From Ghiorsea sp. (GTDB taxonomy: Bacteria; Pseudomonadota; Zetaproteobacteria; Mariprofundales; Mariprofundaceae), in contig JAUZSH010000012.1 of the NCBI GenBank assembly GCA_030949605.1, positions 1 through 43,386 on the forward strand: a stretch of DNA of 43,386 bases. The letters are read 5' to 3'. Position numbers and translations under genes: made by a program. The notes under the pieces were generated by a model. The model saw nothing but the letters and a program-made list of their open reading frames with translations, searched no databases and was not told the DNA's origin. Every line of letters begins with the position of its first letter. Position 1 is the stretch's first letter. This document shows, piece after piece, positions 35,820 through 43,386 of this stretch.

Positions 35820-37037
35820 ATGCAGCATTATGCAGTGATGAAGAGTGACAAGTGGGTTTCAATGAAAAATGATATGACACATCGATGTTCAAGTGATGCT
35901 GAAGCAAAGACTTTTTTACAAATAACACCTGCCATGAGCACACCGCTGGCTTCTATTTTTGGCAGTGGTTTCTTGGTGATTGTGCCAGTATTGGCAAGCA
36001 GTGTTGGTCCGTATTCGGTGTTGGCAATGTTGGTGGTAGCGTTTGTAGCTTTTCAGGCTGGTGCGGTGGTACGACATAATATTTTATGTGCAGAGCCTGT
36101 GCTGGAGAAAGGTGAACAGCGAAGTACATTAATGTTAGAGCGGTTATCATCTTTTGCGCTTGTCGCTGCTTATATAGTTTCGATTTGTTTGTATGTGCAT
36201 ATATTAAGTTCTTTTGTGTTGAGTGCTTTTGATATGGATTCGAGTTTTAACAAAAGCCTGTTAACCACAATTATTATTGGCAGCATCACTTTTATTGGTG
36301 TGGCAGGTGGTTTAAAACCATTGGAAAAAATGGAGAGCTGGGCGTTGTATATCACCCTAGCCATTTTAACGATGTTGTTGCTTGGTTTTGCGATGTATGA
36401 TGTTCAATATTATATGGATGCGGGCAGTTTCGTGATGCCAGCCATGCCAGAGCGCTCCACGTGGGAAATGATTACCATTGTCGCGGGTACTTTAATTGTG
36501 GTGCAAGGTTTTGAAACTACACGTTATCTTGGCAATGAGTTTGATAGCCAAACTCGAATCATCGCATCGCGTTGGTCACAATACTTATCTTTAACTGTTT
36601 ATGTTGTTTTTGTAGCCTTGGCACTGCCGATTGTGGTGATATTGAATGGTGACTATGCTGAAAACAGTTTAATTTTATTGGCAGCAGAAGTGTCGGTATT
36701 ATTGGTTGCACCACTCATTATTGCAGCAGGGCTGTCGCAATTCTCAGCCGCTGTTGCAGATACATTAGCCGCCACAGCCAATATGACAGAAATGACTGTA
36801 GGCCGCGTAAATCAGCGTTGGGGTTATGCCTTGGTGGGTGGTTTGGCGATGGCATTGGCGTGGTCAGGGTCAACCTTTGCTATTATTACGTTGGCATCGA
36901 AAGCATTTGCCTTGTACTACCTGTTACAATGTTGTGTTGGTTTTACAGTATGTAAAAACCATATGGAACGATTAAGGTTTATCCTTGTCGGACTGGCTTT
37001 ATTATTTGTACTTGTTTTTGCTGTACCTGCTGGATGA
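35820..37037 (+). CDS. APC-superfamily-like permease, substrate unknown
   Basis: This integral membrane protein of about 405 residues has 10-11 hydrophobic helices. The first, IFGSGFLVIVPVLASSVG, is broken by glycines as in the APC/LeuT fold, and later helices include LLTTIIIGSITFIGVAGGL, MITIVAGTLIVVQGFET and LLVAPLIIAAGLSQFSAAVAD. The start is uncertain: ATG 35820 (MQHYAVMKSDKW), 35838 (MKSDKWVSMKND) or 35862 (MKNDMTHR); none has a strong Shine-Dalgarno. It is followed 13 bases later by a CBS-domain protein, which could gate or regulate it. No family name is certain. Confidence 0.6.
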   Translation: MQHYAVMKSDKWVSMKNDMTHRCSSDAEAKTFLQITPAMSTPLASIFGSGFLVIVPVLASSVGPYSVLAMLVVAFVAFQAGAVVRHNILCAEPVLEKGEQRSTLMLERLSSFALVAAYIVSICLYVHILSSFVLSAFDMDSSFNKSLLTTIIIGSITFIGVAGGLKPLEKMESWALYITLAILTMLLLGFAMYDVQYYMDAGSFVMPAMPERSTWEMITIVAGTLIVVQGFETTRYLGNEFDSQTRIIASRWSQYLSLTVYVVFVALALPIVVILNGDYAENSLILLAAEVSVLLVAPLIIAAGLSQFSAAVADTLAATANMTEMTVGRVNQRWGYALVGGLAMALAWSGSTFAIITLASKAFALYYLLQCCVGFTVCKNHMERLRFILVGLALLFVLVFAVPAG

Positions 37038-37050
37038 TTGAGGGATAACA

Positions 37051-37686
37051 ATGTTACCTGAATTTCGAATTTTTGGACCAGGCATTAGTAATGTGGTTCC
37101 CTTAGAGCAGTTGTTTGTGCGAAAAGGTGTGGAAAAAATAAGCAATAGCCAAAAAATCAAGGAAATTAAAGAAAATCATAGTCATGATGGTTCTTGGCTT
37201 ACATATCATGCTAAAAGCTTACAAGCCTATCAGTCGGCGGACAGTGTAAATGAAAAGAAACATTCACTGAAAGCTTCGCAGGTGATGACTGCGCCAGTTG
37301 TAACGCTTGTTGCAAGAGAAGCAGCAGCAAAAGCACTCAATATTTTAGGGCAAGGACGTTTTCGTCATATTCCGATACTGTCTGCACAGGGTCATTTGAT
37401 AGGTATGATTTCAGATCGTGATATTTATCGGTGCAAATGTGGCACGGGAACAGCTTGTTTGTCTTGTGGGAAGGATAAACACAATGTGTTGGTTGAGCAG
37501 GTGATGCAAGACAAAGTGTTAACTGCCAGTGTGGATACCGATGCACGGCATATTGCGCGATTGTTTGTTGAGCAACGTGTGGGTGCTATGCCTGTTGTAG
37601 AGGGAGATACACTTGTTGGTATTGTTACGCGAAGTGATATTTTGCAAGCTGTGATGCTGAATTTAGATTTGGATGTTTGGAAGTAA
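37051..37686 (+). CDS. CBS-pair protein with a four-cysteine insert
   Basis: This 211-residue cytoplasmic protein has a CBS pair at about 75-205: ASQVMTAPVVTLVAREAAAK, RHIPILSAQGHLIGMISDRD, then EQVMQDKVLTASVDTDARHI and GAMPVVEGDTLVGIVTRSDIL. Between the two CBS motifs is YRCKCGTGTACLSCGKDKH (C-x-C-x5-C-x2-C, about residues 129-138), a possible metal or Fe-S site not usual in CBS pairs. The first 70 residues are polar and unrecognised. The position after a permease gene suggests a metal- or nucleotide-sensing regulator of it; that is inference. Confidence 0.8.
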   Translation: MLPEFRIFGPGISNVVPLEQLFVRKGVEKISNSQKIKEIKENHSHDGSWLTYHAKSLQAYQSADSVNEKKHSLKASQVMTAPVVTLVAREAAAKALNILGQGRFRHIPILSAQGHLIGMISDRDIYRCKCGTGTACLSCGKDKHNVLVEQVMQDKVLTASVDTDARHIARLFVEQRVGAMPVVEGDTLVGIVTRSDILQAVMLNLDLDVWK

Positions 37687-37712
37687 GATTTGATGGAAGA
37701 AAGGAGATGAAA

Positions 37713-38177
37713 ATGTGTCAATTAAAGCGATTAAAACTTGTGTTAGGACTATTGCTGGCTCCTATGCTTGTGATAGGTGGATTGACGGCTGAGTCTATTG
37801 CAGCAGAAGTGGTGATGTATAAAAATCCAAGCTGTGGCTGTTGCGGAGCTTGGGCGAAACATATGCGGGATGCAGGTTTTGTGGTGAAAGAGGTGCCGCA
37901 TGAAAACATGGCAGCAGTGAAAGAAAAATACGGCGTATCCGCTGGGTTGGCATCATGCCATACGGCGATTGTGGATGGTTATGTGATAGAAGGGCATGTT
38001 CCGGCTTCAGATGTGAAACGTTTGCTTAAAGAGCGACCTCAGGTTATTGGGCTTGCAGCACCTGGCATGCCTATGCAGTCACCCGGTATGCAAGCAACAG
38101 GAAAACCGCCCAAACACTATAGTGTATGGGCATTTGATAAGCAGGGTGAAGCTAAAGTTTATCATAGGTATGAGTAG
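37713..38177 (+). CDS. DUF411 metal-binding protein
   Basis: This 154-residue exported protein starts at ATG 37713, where GGAG lies 6 bases upstream; a longer TTG start at 37677 overlaps the previous gene. A signal peptide ends near SIAAE. The DUF411 domain shows VVMYKNPSCGCCGAWAKHM, ASCHTAIVDGYVIEGHVPAS and DVKRLLKERPQVIGLAAPGM, with conserved Cys and His typical of this copper-region family. A Met-rich stretch (GMPMQSPGMQATG) and SVWAFDKQGEAKVYHRY close it. It is probably a periplasmic copper-binding factor. Confidence 0.88.
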   Translation: MCQLKRLKLVLGLLLAPMLVIGGLTAESIAAEVVMYKNPSCGCCGAWAKHMRDAGFVVKEVPHENMAAVKEKYGVSAGLASCHTAIVDGYVIEGHVPASDVKRLLKERPQVIGLAAPGMPMQSPGMQATGKPPKHYSVWAFDKQGEAKVYHRYE

Positions 38178-38205
38178 TGTTGTGAGAGAGACATAATATG
38201 GCGGG

Positions 38206-39693
38206 TTGGTTTTGCGTAAATATTTAGCATTAAAAGTTGGGATACTGTTAAGCCTTATCTTTTTTCTGGTGGCAGTATTTGGCTGGGATTTACTCAGTGA
38301 TATGCGCCATCTGCAACAAGAAGCGGCGGTTGTAGAAAATAGTAATCACCAAAGTCACGATTTACATGCGATTGAAATGGGTGTGTACCGTAATATTAAA
38401 GTGGTCAATGACTTTCTTATTACGGGAGATCATCGGGCTGAAAATGTTTTTTATCAATATCAGCAAAAGCTTGTACAAATGATTGAACAATATGAAACAA
38501 CATACCAAGACAGCAGTTTAACTGACTTGATGCAAAGTGTGAAAAACATCAAAGGTATTGCAGGAAAGGTATTTGTTTTGCCGTTTGCGACAGAAAATAT
38601 GGAAGGTCCTATTTTTATTGATGAAATAGCGACAGAAGCCAAGCAAGCTGTTGAGCACCTGACCCGTAAACACCATGCTTTAGATGAACAGGTCAACCGT
38701 GCTATGCAAATGATGGCGGGTTTGCGAATGGATATGCGCCAAGAAACAGTTGCTTTAATGTTGGTATTATTGCTTAGTTTAGGGTTCTTAGCTTATTTTA
38801 TTTATAATCAAATCGTACATCCACTTGTGCAAATGAAAAAGGCTGTGCAACGGGTTGGAGAAGGTAGTTTTGATGTGCATTGTGCGGTTGTTTCAGATGA
38901 TGAAATTGGAGAGTTAGCCAAAGCTTTTAATACCATGGGTGAAGCTCTTCAGGAGCGAGAGCAAAAGCTAAATCGAATCCGAAGCTTGGCTGCGCATCAA
39001 GAAAAAATGAATGCTTTGGGTGTGATGTCAGCAAGCCTTGCCCATGAAGTAGGCAACCCTTTAGCTTCGGTAGGCATGTTGTTACACATGGCAAAACGCA
39101 AGTTGACGCAACAAGATACGCAAGCAGTGGCTTCACATTTAGACTCAGCCGTCAAAGAAACCGAGCGCATGGAATTGATTATTCAAACAGTGCTGGATTT
39201 TGGTCGACATGAATTTGATGTTCGATTTCATGAATTCGCGGTGAGACCTGTGATTGCAGATGCTGTTAAACTGGGGCAAATGTCTCCCCAACATAAACGG
39301 GTAGTGATTAAAATCAACGAGGGTTCGAATATACCTTTGGTGTATGCCTCCAGCAGTATGTTGATGCAGGTGTTGATGAATGTCATTCACAATGCTTGTC
39401 ATGCATGTCGCGAAAGTGGCGAGGTGCATATTCAAACGATTGAACAAGGTGAACATGTTGTGATTGATGTATGTGATACGGGATATGGCATTGAGAAAAA
39501 CATGCGTGCATCTATTTTTAACCCTAGCGTAACCACCAAAGAAAAAGGGGAAGGTACGGGGTTTGGTTTAGCGATAAGCAAAGAGCTGATGGATGCTATG
39601 CATGGTACATTATCGCTGCTTGAGGATGCTGGTCATGGCACATGTTTTCGTATCAGTGTGCCTATTGCGCAACAAGGTAAGGGTATAACATGA
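38206..39693 (+). CDS. Membrane sensor histidine kinase
   Basis: This 495-residue kinase pairs with the sigma-54 regulator that overlaps it by 4 bases. TM1 is at about 8-28, a periplasmic helical sensor domain at about 30-180, TM2 at about 183-203, and HAMP to about 250. The HisKA box is SLAHEVGNPLASVG (His near 281). The ATPase domain has the N box NVIHNACHAC, G1 DVCDTGYGI and G2 GEGTGFGLAISKEL. The start TTG 38206 is poor. An ATG at 38198 with better spacing is out of frame, so another small indel here is possible. The architecture is of the ZraS/NtrB-like type; the stimulus is probably metal or envelope stress, by context. Confidence 0.87.
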   Translation: MVLRKYLALKVGILLSLIFFLVAVFGWDLLSDMRHLQQEAAVVENSNHQSHDLHAIEMGVYRNIKVVNDFLITGDHRAENVFYQYQQKLVQMIEQYETTYQDSSLTDLMQSVKNIKGIAGKVFVLPFATENMEGPIFIDEIATEAKQAVEHLTRKHHALDEQVNRAMQMMAGLRMDMRQETVALMLVLLLSLGFLAYFIYNQIVHPLVQMKKAVQRVGEGSFDVHCAVVSDDEIGELAKAFNTMGEALQEREQKLNRIRSLAAHQEKMNALGVMSASLAHEVGNPLASVGMLLHMAKRKLTQQDTQAVASHLDSAVKETERMELIIQTVLDFGRHEFDVRFHEFAVRPVIADAVKLGQMSPQHKRVVIKINEGSNIPLVYASSSMLMQVLMNVIHNACHACRESGEVHIQTIEQGEHVVIDVCDTGYGIEKNMRASIFNPSVTTKEKGEGTGFGLAISKELMDAMHGTLSLLEDAGHGTCFRISVPIAQQGKGIT

Positions 39694-40992
39694 AACTATT
39701 AGTGGTTGAAGACGAACAATATATTCGCCAAGGCATCGTGGAGCTCTTACGCGAAGAAGGTTTTGAGACCACGGAAGCTTCAACCGTTACTGAAGCATTG
39801 GCATGTTTAGACTCGGGCAATATTGATGCTGTATTGTGTGATAACTTTTTACCCGATGGTGAGGGCTTTGATGTGTTGCATGCGATTGAGGATTCTGGGG
39901 TAGCGCTTATATTGATGACAGCCTTTGGCAATCGAGATTTGGCATCCCGAGCTTTTGCGGCGGGTGCGTATGATTATGTTGCTAAGCCGATTCGGTTTGA
40001 TGAACTACTTGCACGGCTACAACGCTTACAAGAGAAGCTTCTTTTGCGAGAAAAAGTGATTGAAAATGAGCAGCTTGTTCAAGACCAAGGTGAGTTGGCA
40101 GTGCTTGGTTCTTCGGAAAATATGCAAGCCGTGCAACATTTGATTCAAAAATCCAGTGCCAGTGCTGTGCCTGTGTTATTGCAAGGTGAAACGGGAGTGG
40201 GTAAAGGTGTAGTCGCGAGATTACTGCATAGTTTATCCACGCGCAGTAGCCAGCCGTTTGTACGGATTAACTGTGCAGCTATTCCAGCAGAGCTTTTAGA
40301 ATCTGAGTTGTTTGGTCATAAAAAAGGCGCATTTTCGGGTGCAGATAGCGATAGAAAAGGTTTATTAACAACAGCAGCTAAGGGAACACTTTTTATGGAC
40401 GAGTTGATTGAATTGCCTATGGCGATGCAATCGAAGTTGTTACATGTGTTTGATGAGAAATGTTTCCGCCCTGTTGGCGGTGATGAAGAATTGCCGTTTC
40501 AGGCTAGGGTGATTGCAGCAAGCAATGTTGATTTTGAACAGGCTGTTTCTGAAGGTCGTTTTCGCGAAGATTTATATTTCCGACTCAATGTGATGAAGAT
40601 AAATATTCCTGCATTACGTGACAGGGGTGGCGATATTACACCGCTTGCTTATCGTTTGTTGGATCAAATTTGCCATGAGTGGAGCAGGCAAGCGCCTAAG
40701 ATGACCGCTGAACAACTATCATGGTTAGAAACCCAGCCTTGGTATGGAAATGTGCGTGAGTTGAGAAACACATTGGAACGTGCTTTGTTACTGGGTACGG
40801 ATGACACGCTTACTTTTCTCAGATATGGGAAAACCACAAGAAGGGCATGAATTACCCCTAGCAGAAGCCTGTCATGTATATGAAAAACAGTATATTAAAC
40901 GCATGATTCAAGGTTGTGGTGGTGATAAAGCCGTGGCAGCTGAGAAATTAGGCATCGGTCTTTCAACCTTATACCGCAAACTAGACGATTAA
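39690..40992 (+). CDS. Sigma-54-dependent response regulator, one frameshift before the HTH
   Basis: This is an NtrC-type regulator. The receiver domain (1-120) has acidic ED near 7-9, the phospho-Asp in VLCDNFLPDGEGFDVL, and Lys in YVAKPIRFDELL. The AAA+ domain has Walker A GETGVGKGV, GAFSGA (variant of the sigma-54 contact GAFTGA), Walker B LFMDELIELP and FREDLYFRLNVMKI. The frame ends at 40850 after LTFLRYGKTTRRA. Removing one base near 40815-40820 gives LTFSDMGKPQEGHELPL and a C-terminal Fis-type helix-turn-helix (DKAVAAEKLGIGLSTLYRKL), total about 433 residues. As written it would lack DNA binding. Confidence 0.9.
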
Positions 40993-41137
40993 ATTCTTAT
41001 ATGTGAGAGGTTTATGCTTGGCTTTTCTCAATATCGGGAAATGGAAGTATAACCATTACTCTGCGATATATCATATAACCCATTGATATTGATGTTCTTT
41101 TCCTGAAATAAAATAAGATGACCGTGTATACGCTGGG

Positions 41138-41154
41138 TTGGCATCAATGTTTCT
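41138..41154 (+). promoter_or_regulatory. Near-consensus sigma-54 promoter
   Basis: TTGGCATCAATGTTTCT matches the -24/-12 form TTGGCAC-N5-TTGC with correct spacing. The -12 element reads TTTC rather than TTGC, which is a mismatch at an important base. It lies 58 bases before the porin-cytochrome start and directly downstream of a sigma-54-dependent regulator gene, which raises its credibility. Confidence 0.4.
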
Positions 41155-41211
41155 CTCTTTAGGTATGACCGCTGATATGCTCAGCAAACATCTTTAAGGA
41201 GGGGTATCCCT

Positions 41212-42552
41212 ATGAAAAAAATTCTATATACATTAAGTGGTTTTGCCATGTTGGCGGTGAGCAGTGTCGCACTGGTGCCGACAGAAGCAGAGGCGATACC
41301 TGTGTTTGCACGAAAATATGGCATGACTTGTAACGCTTGCCATACCATGTTTCCACAATTATCCAAGATGGGTGTAGCTTTCCGTGAACGCGGTTATCGT
41401 TTTGAAGCTGGGCGTGGTGACATTGATAGCCAAGATGATAGGGGTAAAAACTTTGATGCCAGTGATAATGCAGTGTTTGCAGCGGCATTTCCATTTACTG
41501 TTCGCACACAAGTCTTATATAGTAATGCAGCACCGATAGAAGCTGATGCAGGTGGTGCAGTCATGCCTGGGCATAGACCTGGTATGTTGGATGGAGCCAA
41601 AGACAATGCTAAAATTGGTAATGGTGAATTTGGTTTAATTTCATCAGGTTCTTATGACAACTTCTCATGGTGGATGGATTCCAGCCTTCTTGGTGGCATT
41701 GGTATGTTGGAAGGTATTTATTATGTGAATGACCTTGTTAAGGTGCGTTTTGGTCGTGTACAAAACAATGTGGGTTACGGTATGACCATGATGTCTAAGC
41801 GTCCTATGGGTTATGGTTGGGCAGATGCTGCACAAATGGCAGGTGCAACCATGTTGATGATGGTGGATGGCGTGAGTGTACATGGTACTACCAATGGTGA
41901 TTCAGGCGTGGGTACATACTACAACGTGAGTTATGGCCTTGCAGGTAATGATTCAACATCAGGCAATAAAACCTCTACAGTGTATGGTCGTGTAGCCCAA
42001 GAAATCATGGATAACCATATTGTGGGCGCTTATACTTATAAAGCAACCAACTACACCAGTGATGTGTTTGGTGGTGAGGCAGCCATGGTTATGGCAATGG
42101 GCGCACCTGGTGCAACCAATGCAAACCCTATGGCATTTAGTGATGTGACCCGTTCAGGTATTGATTTTGCGGTGAACTATGGTGAACCCTTACAAGCTTG
42201 GGGCGCATATACAGTGGGTAATCAAACCAATCCACTGACCAATACCAAGTTGGATGTCACTGCAATCACGTTGGCAACCGAGTGGATTATGCAAGAAGGC
42301 TGGATGCTTGGTGCCAAATACAACTCAAGTAAAGTTGATTTGCAGATGTTAACCAATACGGTTTTAAAACCTGCGGCAACCACCCACACAACATTGTATG
42401 GTATTCACCAAGTGGCTGAGAATGTGCAAGCAATCCTTTCCTATACAACAAGTAAGAATGTTGTTGAAAGAATGGGGGCAGGTGGTGGTGCAACCAATGC
42501 AACACTGTCTGATTTTAATTCCTTCGTGTTTGCTATTGATATGGCACTGTAA
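41212..42552 (+). CDS. Monoheme porin-cytochrome (Cyc2-like architecture)
   Basis: This 446-residue outer-membrane protein has a signal peptide ending after VPTEAEA. One c-type heme site, CNACH (about residues 40-44), lies in VFARKYGMTCNACHTMFPQL, and the following GVAFRERGYRFEAG is the usual link to a beta-barrel. The rest is a Gly/Asn/Thr-rich barrel with alternating strands ending in FVFAIDMAL (terminal residue Leu). Heme-plus-porin fusions such as Cyc2 pass electrons across the outer membrane in iron oxidisers. Whether this one is Cyc2 proper or another porin-cytochrome cannot be settled here. AAGGAGGGG lies upstream and a strong terminator follows. Confidence 0.75.
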   Translation: MKKILYTLSGFAMLAVSSVALVPTEAEAIPVFARKYGMTCNACHTMFPQLSKMGVAFRERGYRFEAGRGDIDSQDDRGKNFDASDNAVFAAAFPFTVRTQVLYSNAAPIEADAGGAVMPGHRPGMLDGAKDNAKIGNGEFGLISSGSYDNFSWWMDSSLLGGIGMLEGIYYVNDLVKVRFGRVQNNVGYGMTMMSKRPMGYGWADAAQMAGATMLMMVDGVSVHGTTNGDSGVGTYYNVSYGLAGNDSTSGNKTSTVYGRVAQEIMDNHIVGAYTYKATNYTSDVFGGEAAMVMAMGAPGATNANPMAFSDVTRSGIDFAVNYGEPLQAWGAYTVGNQTNPLTNTKLDVTAITLATEWIMQEGWMLGAKYNSSKVDLQMLTNTVLKPAATTHTTLYGIHQVAENVQAILSYTTSKNVVERMGAGGGATNATLSDFNSFVFAIDMAL

Positions 42553-42570
42553 TATATAAATAAGGTTGAA

Positions 42571-42597
42571 AAGGGGAGCTTGGCTCCCCTTTTTTAT
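42571..42597 (+). terminator. Strong rho-independent terminator
   Basis: AAGGGGAGC pairs with GCTCCCCTT around TTG and is followed by TTTTTATTTC. It closes the porin-cytochrome transcript 19 bases after its stop. Confidence 0.85.
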
Positions 42598-42613
42598 TTC
42601 ACAGGAGAAAATT

Positions 42614-43288
42614 ATGGGTATGCAAGTTATAAGTACGGTACGGCATGGGTTGATATTGGGGGTTGCAGCACTAGTGATGGGTGCATTATGGGCAGCATAT
42701 ATGGCAACCCACCATGAAAAGTTACATGGCGCATTTGAACAACAGCAAGAAGCCATCCAGCAGCAGCAAGCACAAAAAATGATGGAAGATATGACCATGG
42801 ATGCAATGGGTGAGGCGGAGATGGGTCATGCACATGCATCAGGAATAACAGCTAACCATCACGAATCGCCATCTCAGGCGCACCAAGAAGGCAGTGGACA
42901 CGCTAGTAATGCCCAACATTCACACTCAGGGTCGTTAGCCAAAGATGCCATGCAGCGTTTATTACGCGGTCATATCCATGCGATGGGATTGGGCGTGCTG
43001 GTCTGTGTGCTTTTGCTTATCGTTGCCTTCACATCACTTAAAGATGTCTGGAAAAAAGTGTTTGGGCTTACGTTTGGTTTGGGCGCAGTGCTTTATCCTC
43101 CAGCATGGGTGATTATGGGCTTTCGCACGGTTGAACTTGGACCAGAAGCGGCAGAAGCCAGTATTATGTGGTTGTTTGGGCCAGCAGTTGGTTTATTGAT
43201 AGGCTCTATGATTGCGTTGTTAGGTGTATTACTGCTTGAACAGCTTGGCTTAAAAGGTAAAGCCCTGTTTGCTTGGGCTTTTGAGTAA
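42614..43288 (+). CDS. Membrane protein with His-rich loop, function unknown
   Basis: This 224-residue protein starts at ATG 42614, 5 bases after AGGAGA; an upstream TTG lies inside the terminator and is unlikely. There is one TM at about 10-30, then a polar loop of about 95 residues with a Gln run (EQQQEAIQQQQAQ) and a His-rich part (GHAHASGITANHHESPSQAH, HSHSGS). Three further TMs follow at about 135-155, 165-180 and 190-215. The loop layout parallels the b561 protein at 32030. Metal binding is inferred and no family is recognised. Confidence 0.6.
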   Translation: MGMQVISTVRHGLILGVAALVMGALWAAYMATHHEKLHGAFEQQQEAIQQQQAQKMMEDMTMDAMGEAEMGHAHASGITANHHESPSQAHQEGSGHASNAQHSHSGSLAKDAMQRLLRGHIHAMGLGVLVCVLLLIVAFTSLKDVWKKVFGLTFGLGAVLYPPAWVIMGFRTVELGPEAAEASIMWLFGPAVGLLIGSMIALLGVLLLEQLGLKGKALFAWAFE

Positions 43289-43313
43289 ATATGCATAGGA
43301 ATGTTGATTAAAA

Positions 43314-43359
43314 TCTCTGCACCGTGCGTTTGAAAAAGAACGACGGTGCAGAGACTTTT
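43314..43359 (+). terminator. Hairpin terminator sharing the foldback-element core
   Basis: TCTCTGCACCGT pairs with ACGGTGCAGAGA, extended by CGTT/AACG with one bulged G, and followed by CTTTT. It closes the last gene. CTCTGCACCGTGC also occurs at the left end of the 141-bp foldback element (1327-1339), so the terminator may derive from a mobile repeat. Confidence 0.65.
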
Positions 43360-43386
43360 AATAGGGGGCTTTACCGTTTAAGTGAA

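Noticed and set aside
41165-41197. Ten-residue leader peptide before the porin-cytochrome
   Set aside because: There is no convincing ribosome site and the peptide has no regulatory pattern; its overlap with the downstream Shine-Dalgarno is probably chance.
1-43386. tRNA or rRNA genes
   Set aside because: I saw no cloverleaf with a TTCGA-type T loop or any rRNA-like sequence on either strand by eye; a covariance search was not possible.

Overview
The window looks like a chromosomal segment of a Gram-negative proteobacterium. It encodes outer-membrane proteins, a CusCBA tripartite pump, an E. coli-like YbiT, and a miaB-phoH-ybeY-corC operon. A monoheme porin-cytochrome resembling the Cyc2 class of iron oxidisers, together with glycogen and oxidative pentose-phosphate genes, would fit a neutrophilic iron oxidiser such as a Zetaproteobacterium. 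That assignment is inference from gene content only.

Layout. (1) 1-408: the 3' end of glgB. (2) 409-1670: repeat-rich spacer (309-bp MITE-like element, 141-bp foldback element) around a minus-strand TlpA-like thioredoxin. (3) 1671-3263: ybiT. (4) 9994 down to 3387, minus strand: a compact run suhB-zwf-gnd-pgl-ribF-argG. The first four genes are overlapping or 1-2 bases apart, zwf carries an extra C-terminal cyclic-nucleotide-binding-like domain, and argG is interrupted by one extra base. (5) 10300-15151, plus strand: miaB-phoH-ybeY-corC-fetB-purN, with the purN stop codon inside a second, inverted copy of the 309-bp element. (6) 15590-18787: a PolB-type exonuclease, a secreted CYTH-like protein, a DUF6155-like protein and two further inverted-repeat structures. 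(7) 18923-23013: a mobile-element graveyard. A transposase remnant is followed by an IS4-family element (11-bp target duplication), itself interrupted near the 3' end of its transposase by an IS1380-family element (5-bp duplication). A 283-bp miniature element then carries the same ends as the IS4 element. (8) 23161-43288: about 20 kb, entirely plus strand, of copper/silver handling genes.

The metal island. It encodes a small exported Cys/His/Met protein, CusC, CusB and CusA, two tiny His/Met-type lipoproteins, a YtkA-like His/Met-rich periplasmic protein, a Tat-exported multicopper oxidase, a b561-type cytochrome with a His-rich loop, and a P1B copper ATPase with two YHS and two heavy-metal-binding modules in place of HMA domains. 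It continues with a secreted protein made of three near-identical SDxVHRKTMGGL repeats, an APC-like permease, a CBS-pair protein with a four-Cys insert, a DUF411 protein, a sensor kinase with a sigma-54 response regulator, a porin-cytochrome preceded by a near-consensus sigma-54 promoter, and a His-rich membrane protein. A plausible division of labour is cytoplasmic export by the ATPase, periplasmic capture by the small Met/His proteins and DUF411, oxidation by the multicopper oxidase, and expulsion by CusCBA.

Caveat. Nine single- or double-base frameshifts interrupt otherwise well-conserved genes (argG, cusB three times, cusA, the multicopper oxidase twice, the repeat-protein gene, the response regulator). 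Several lie in homopolymers. Either the assembly carries residual indel errors or the island is decaying; the sequence alone cannot decide.
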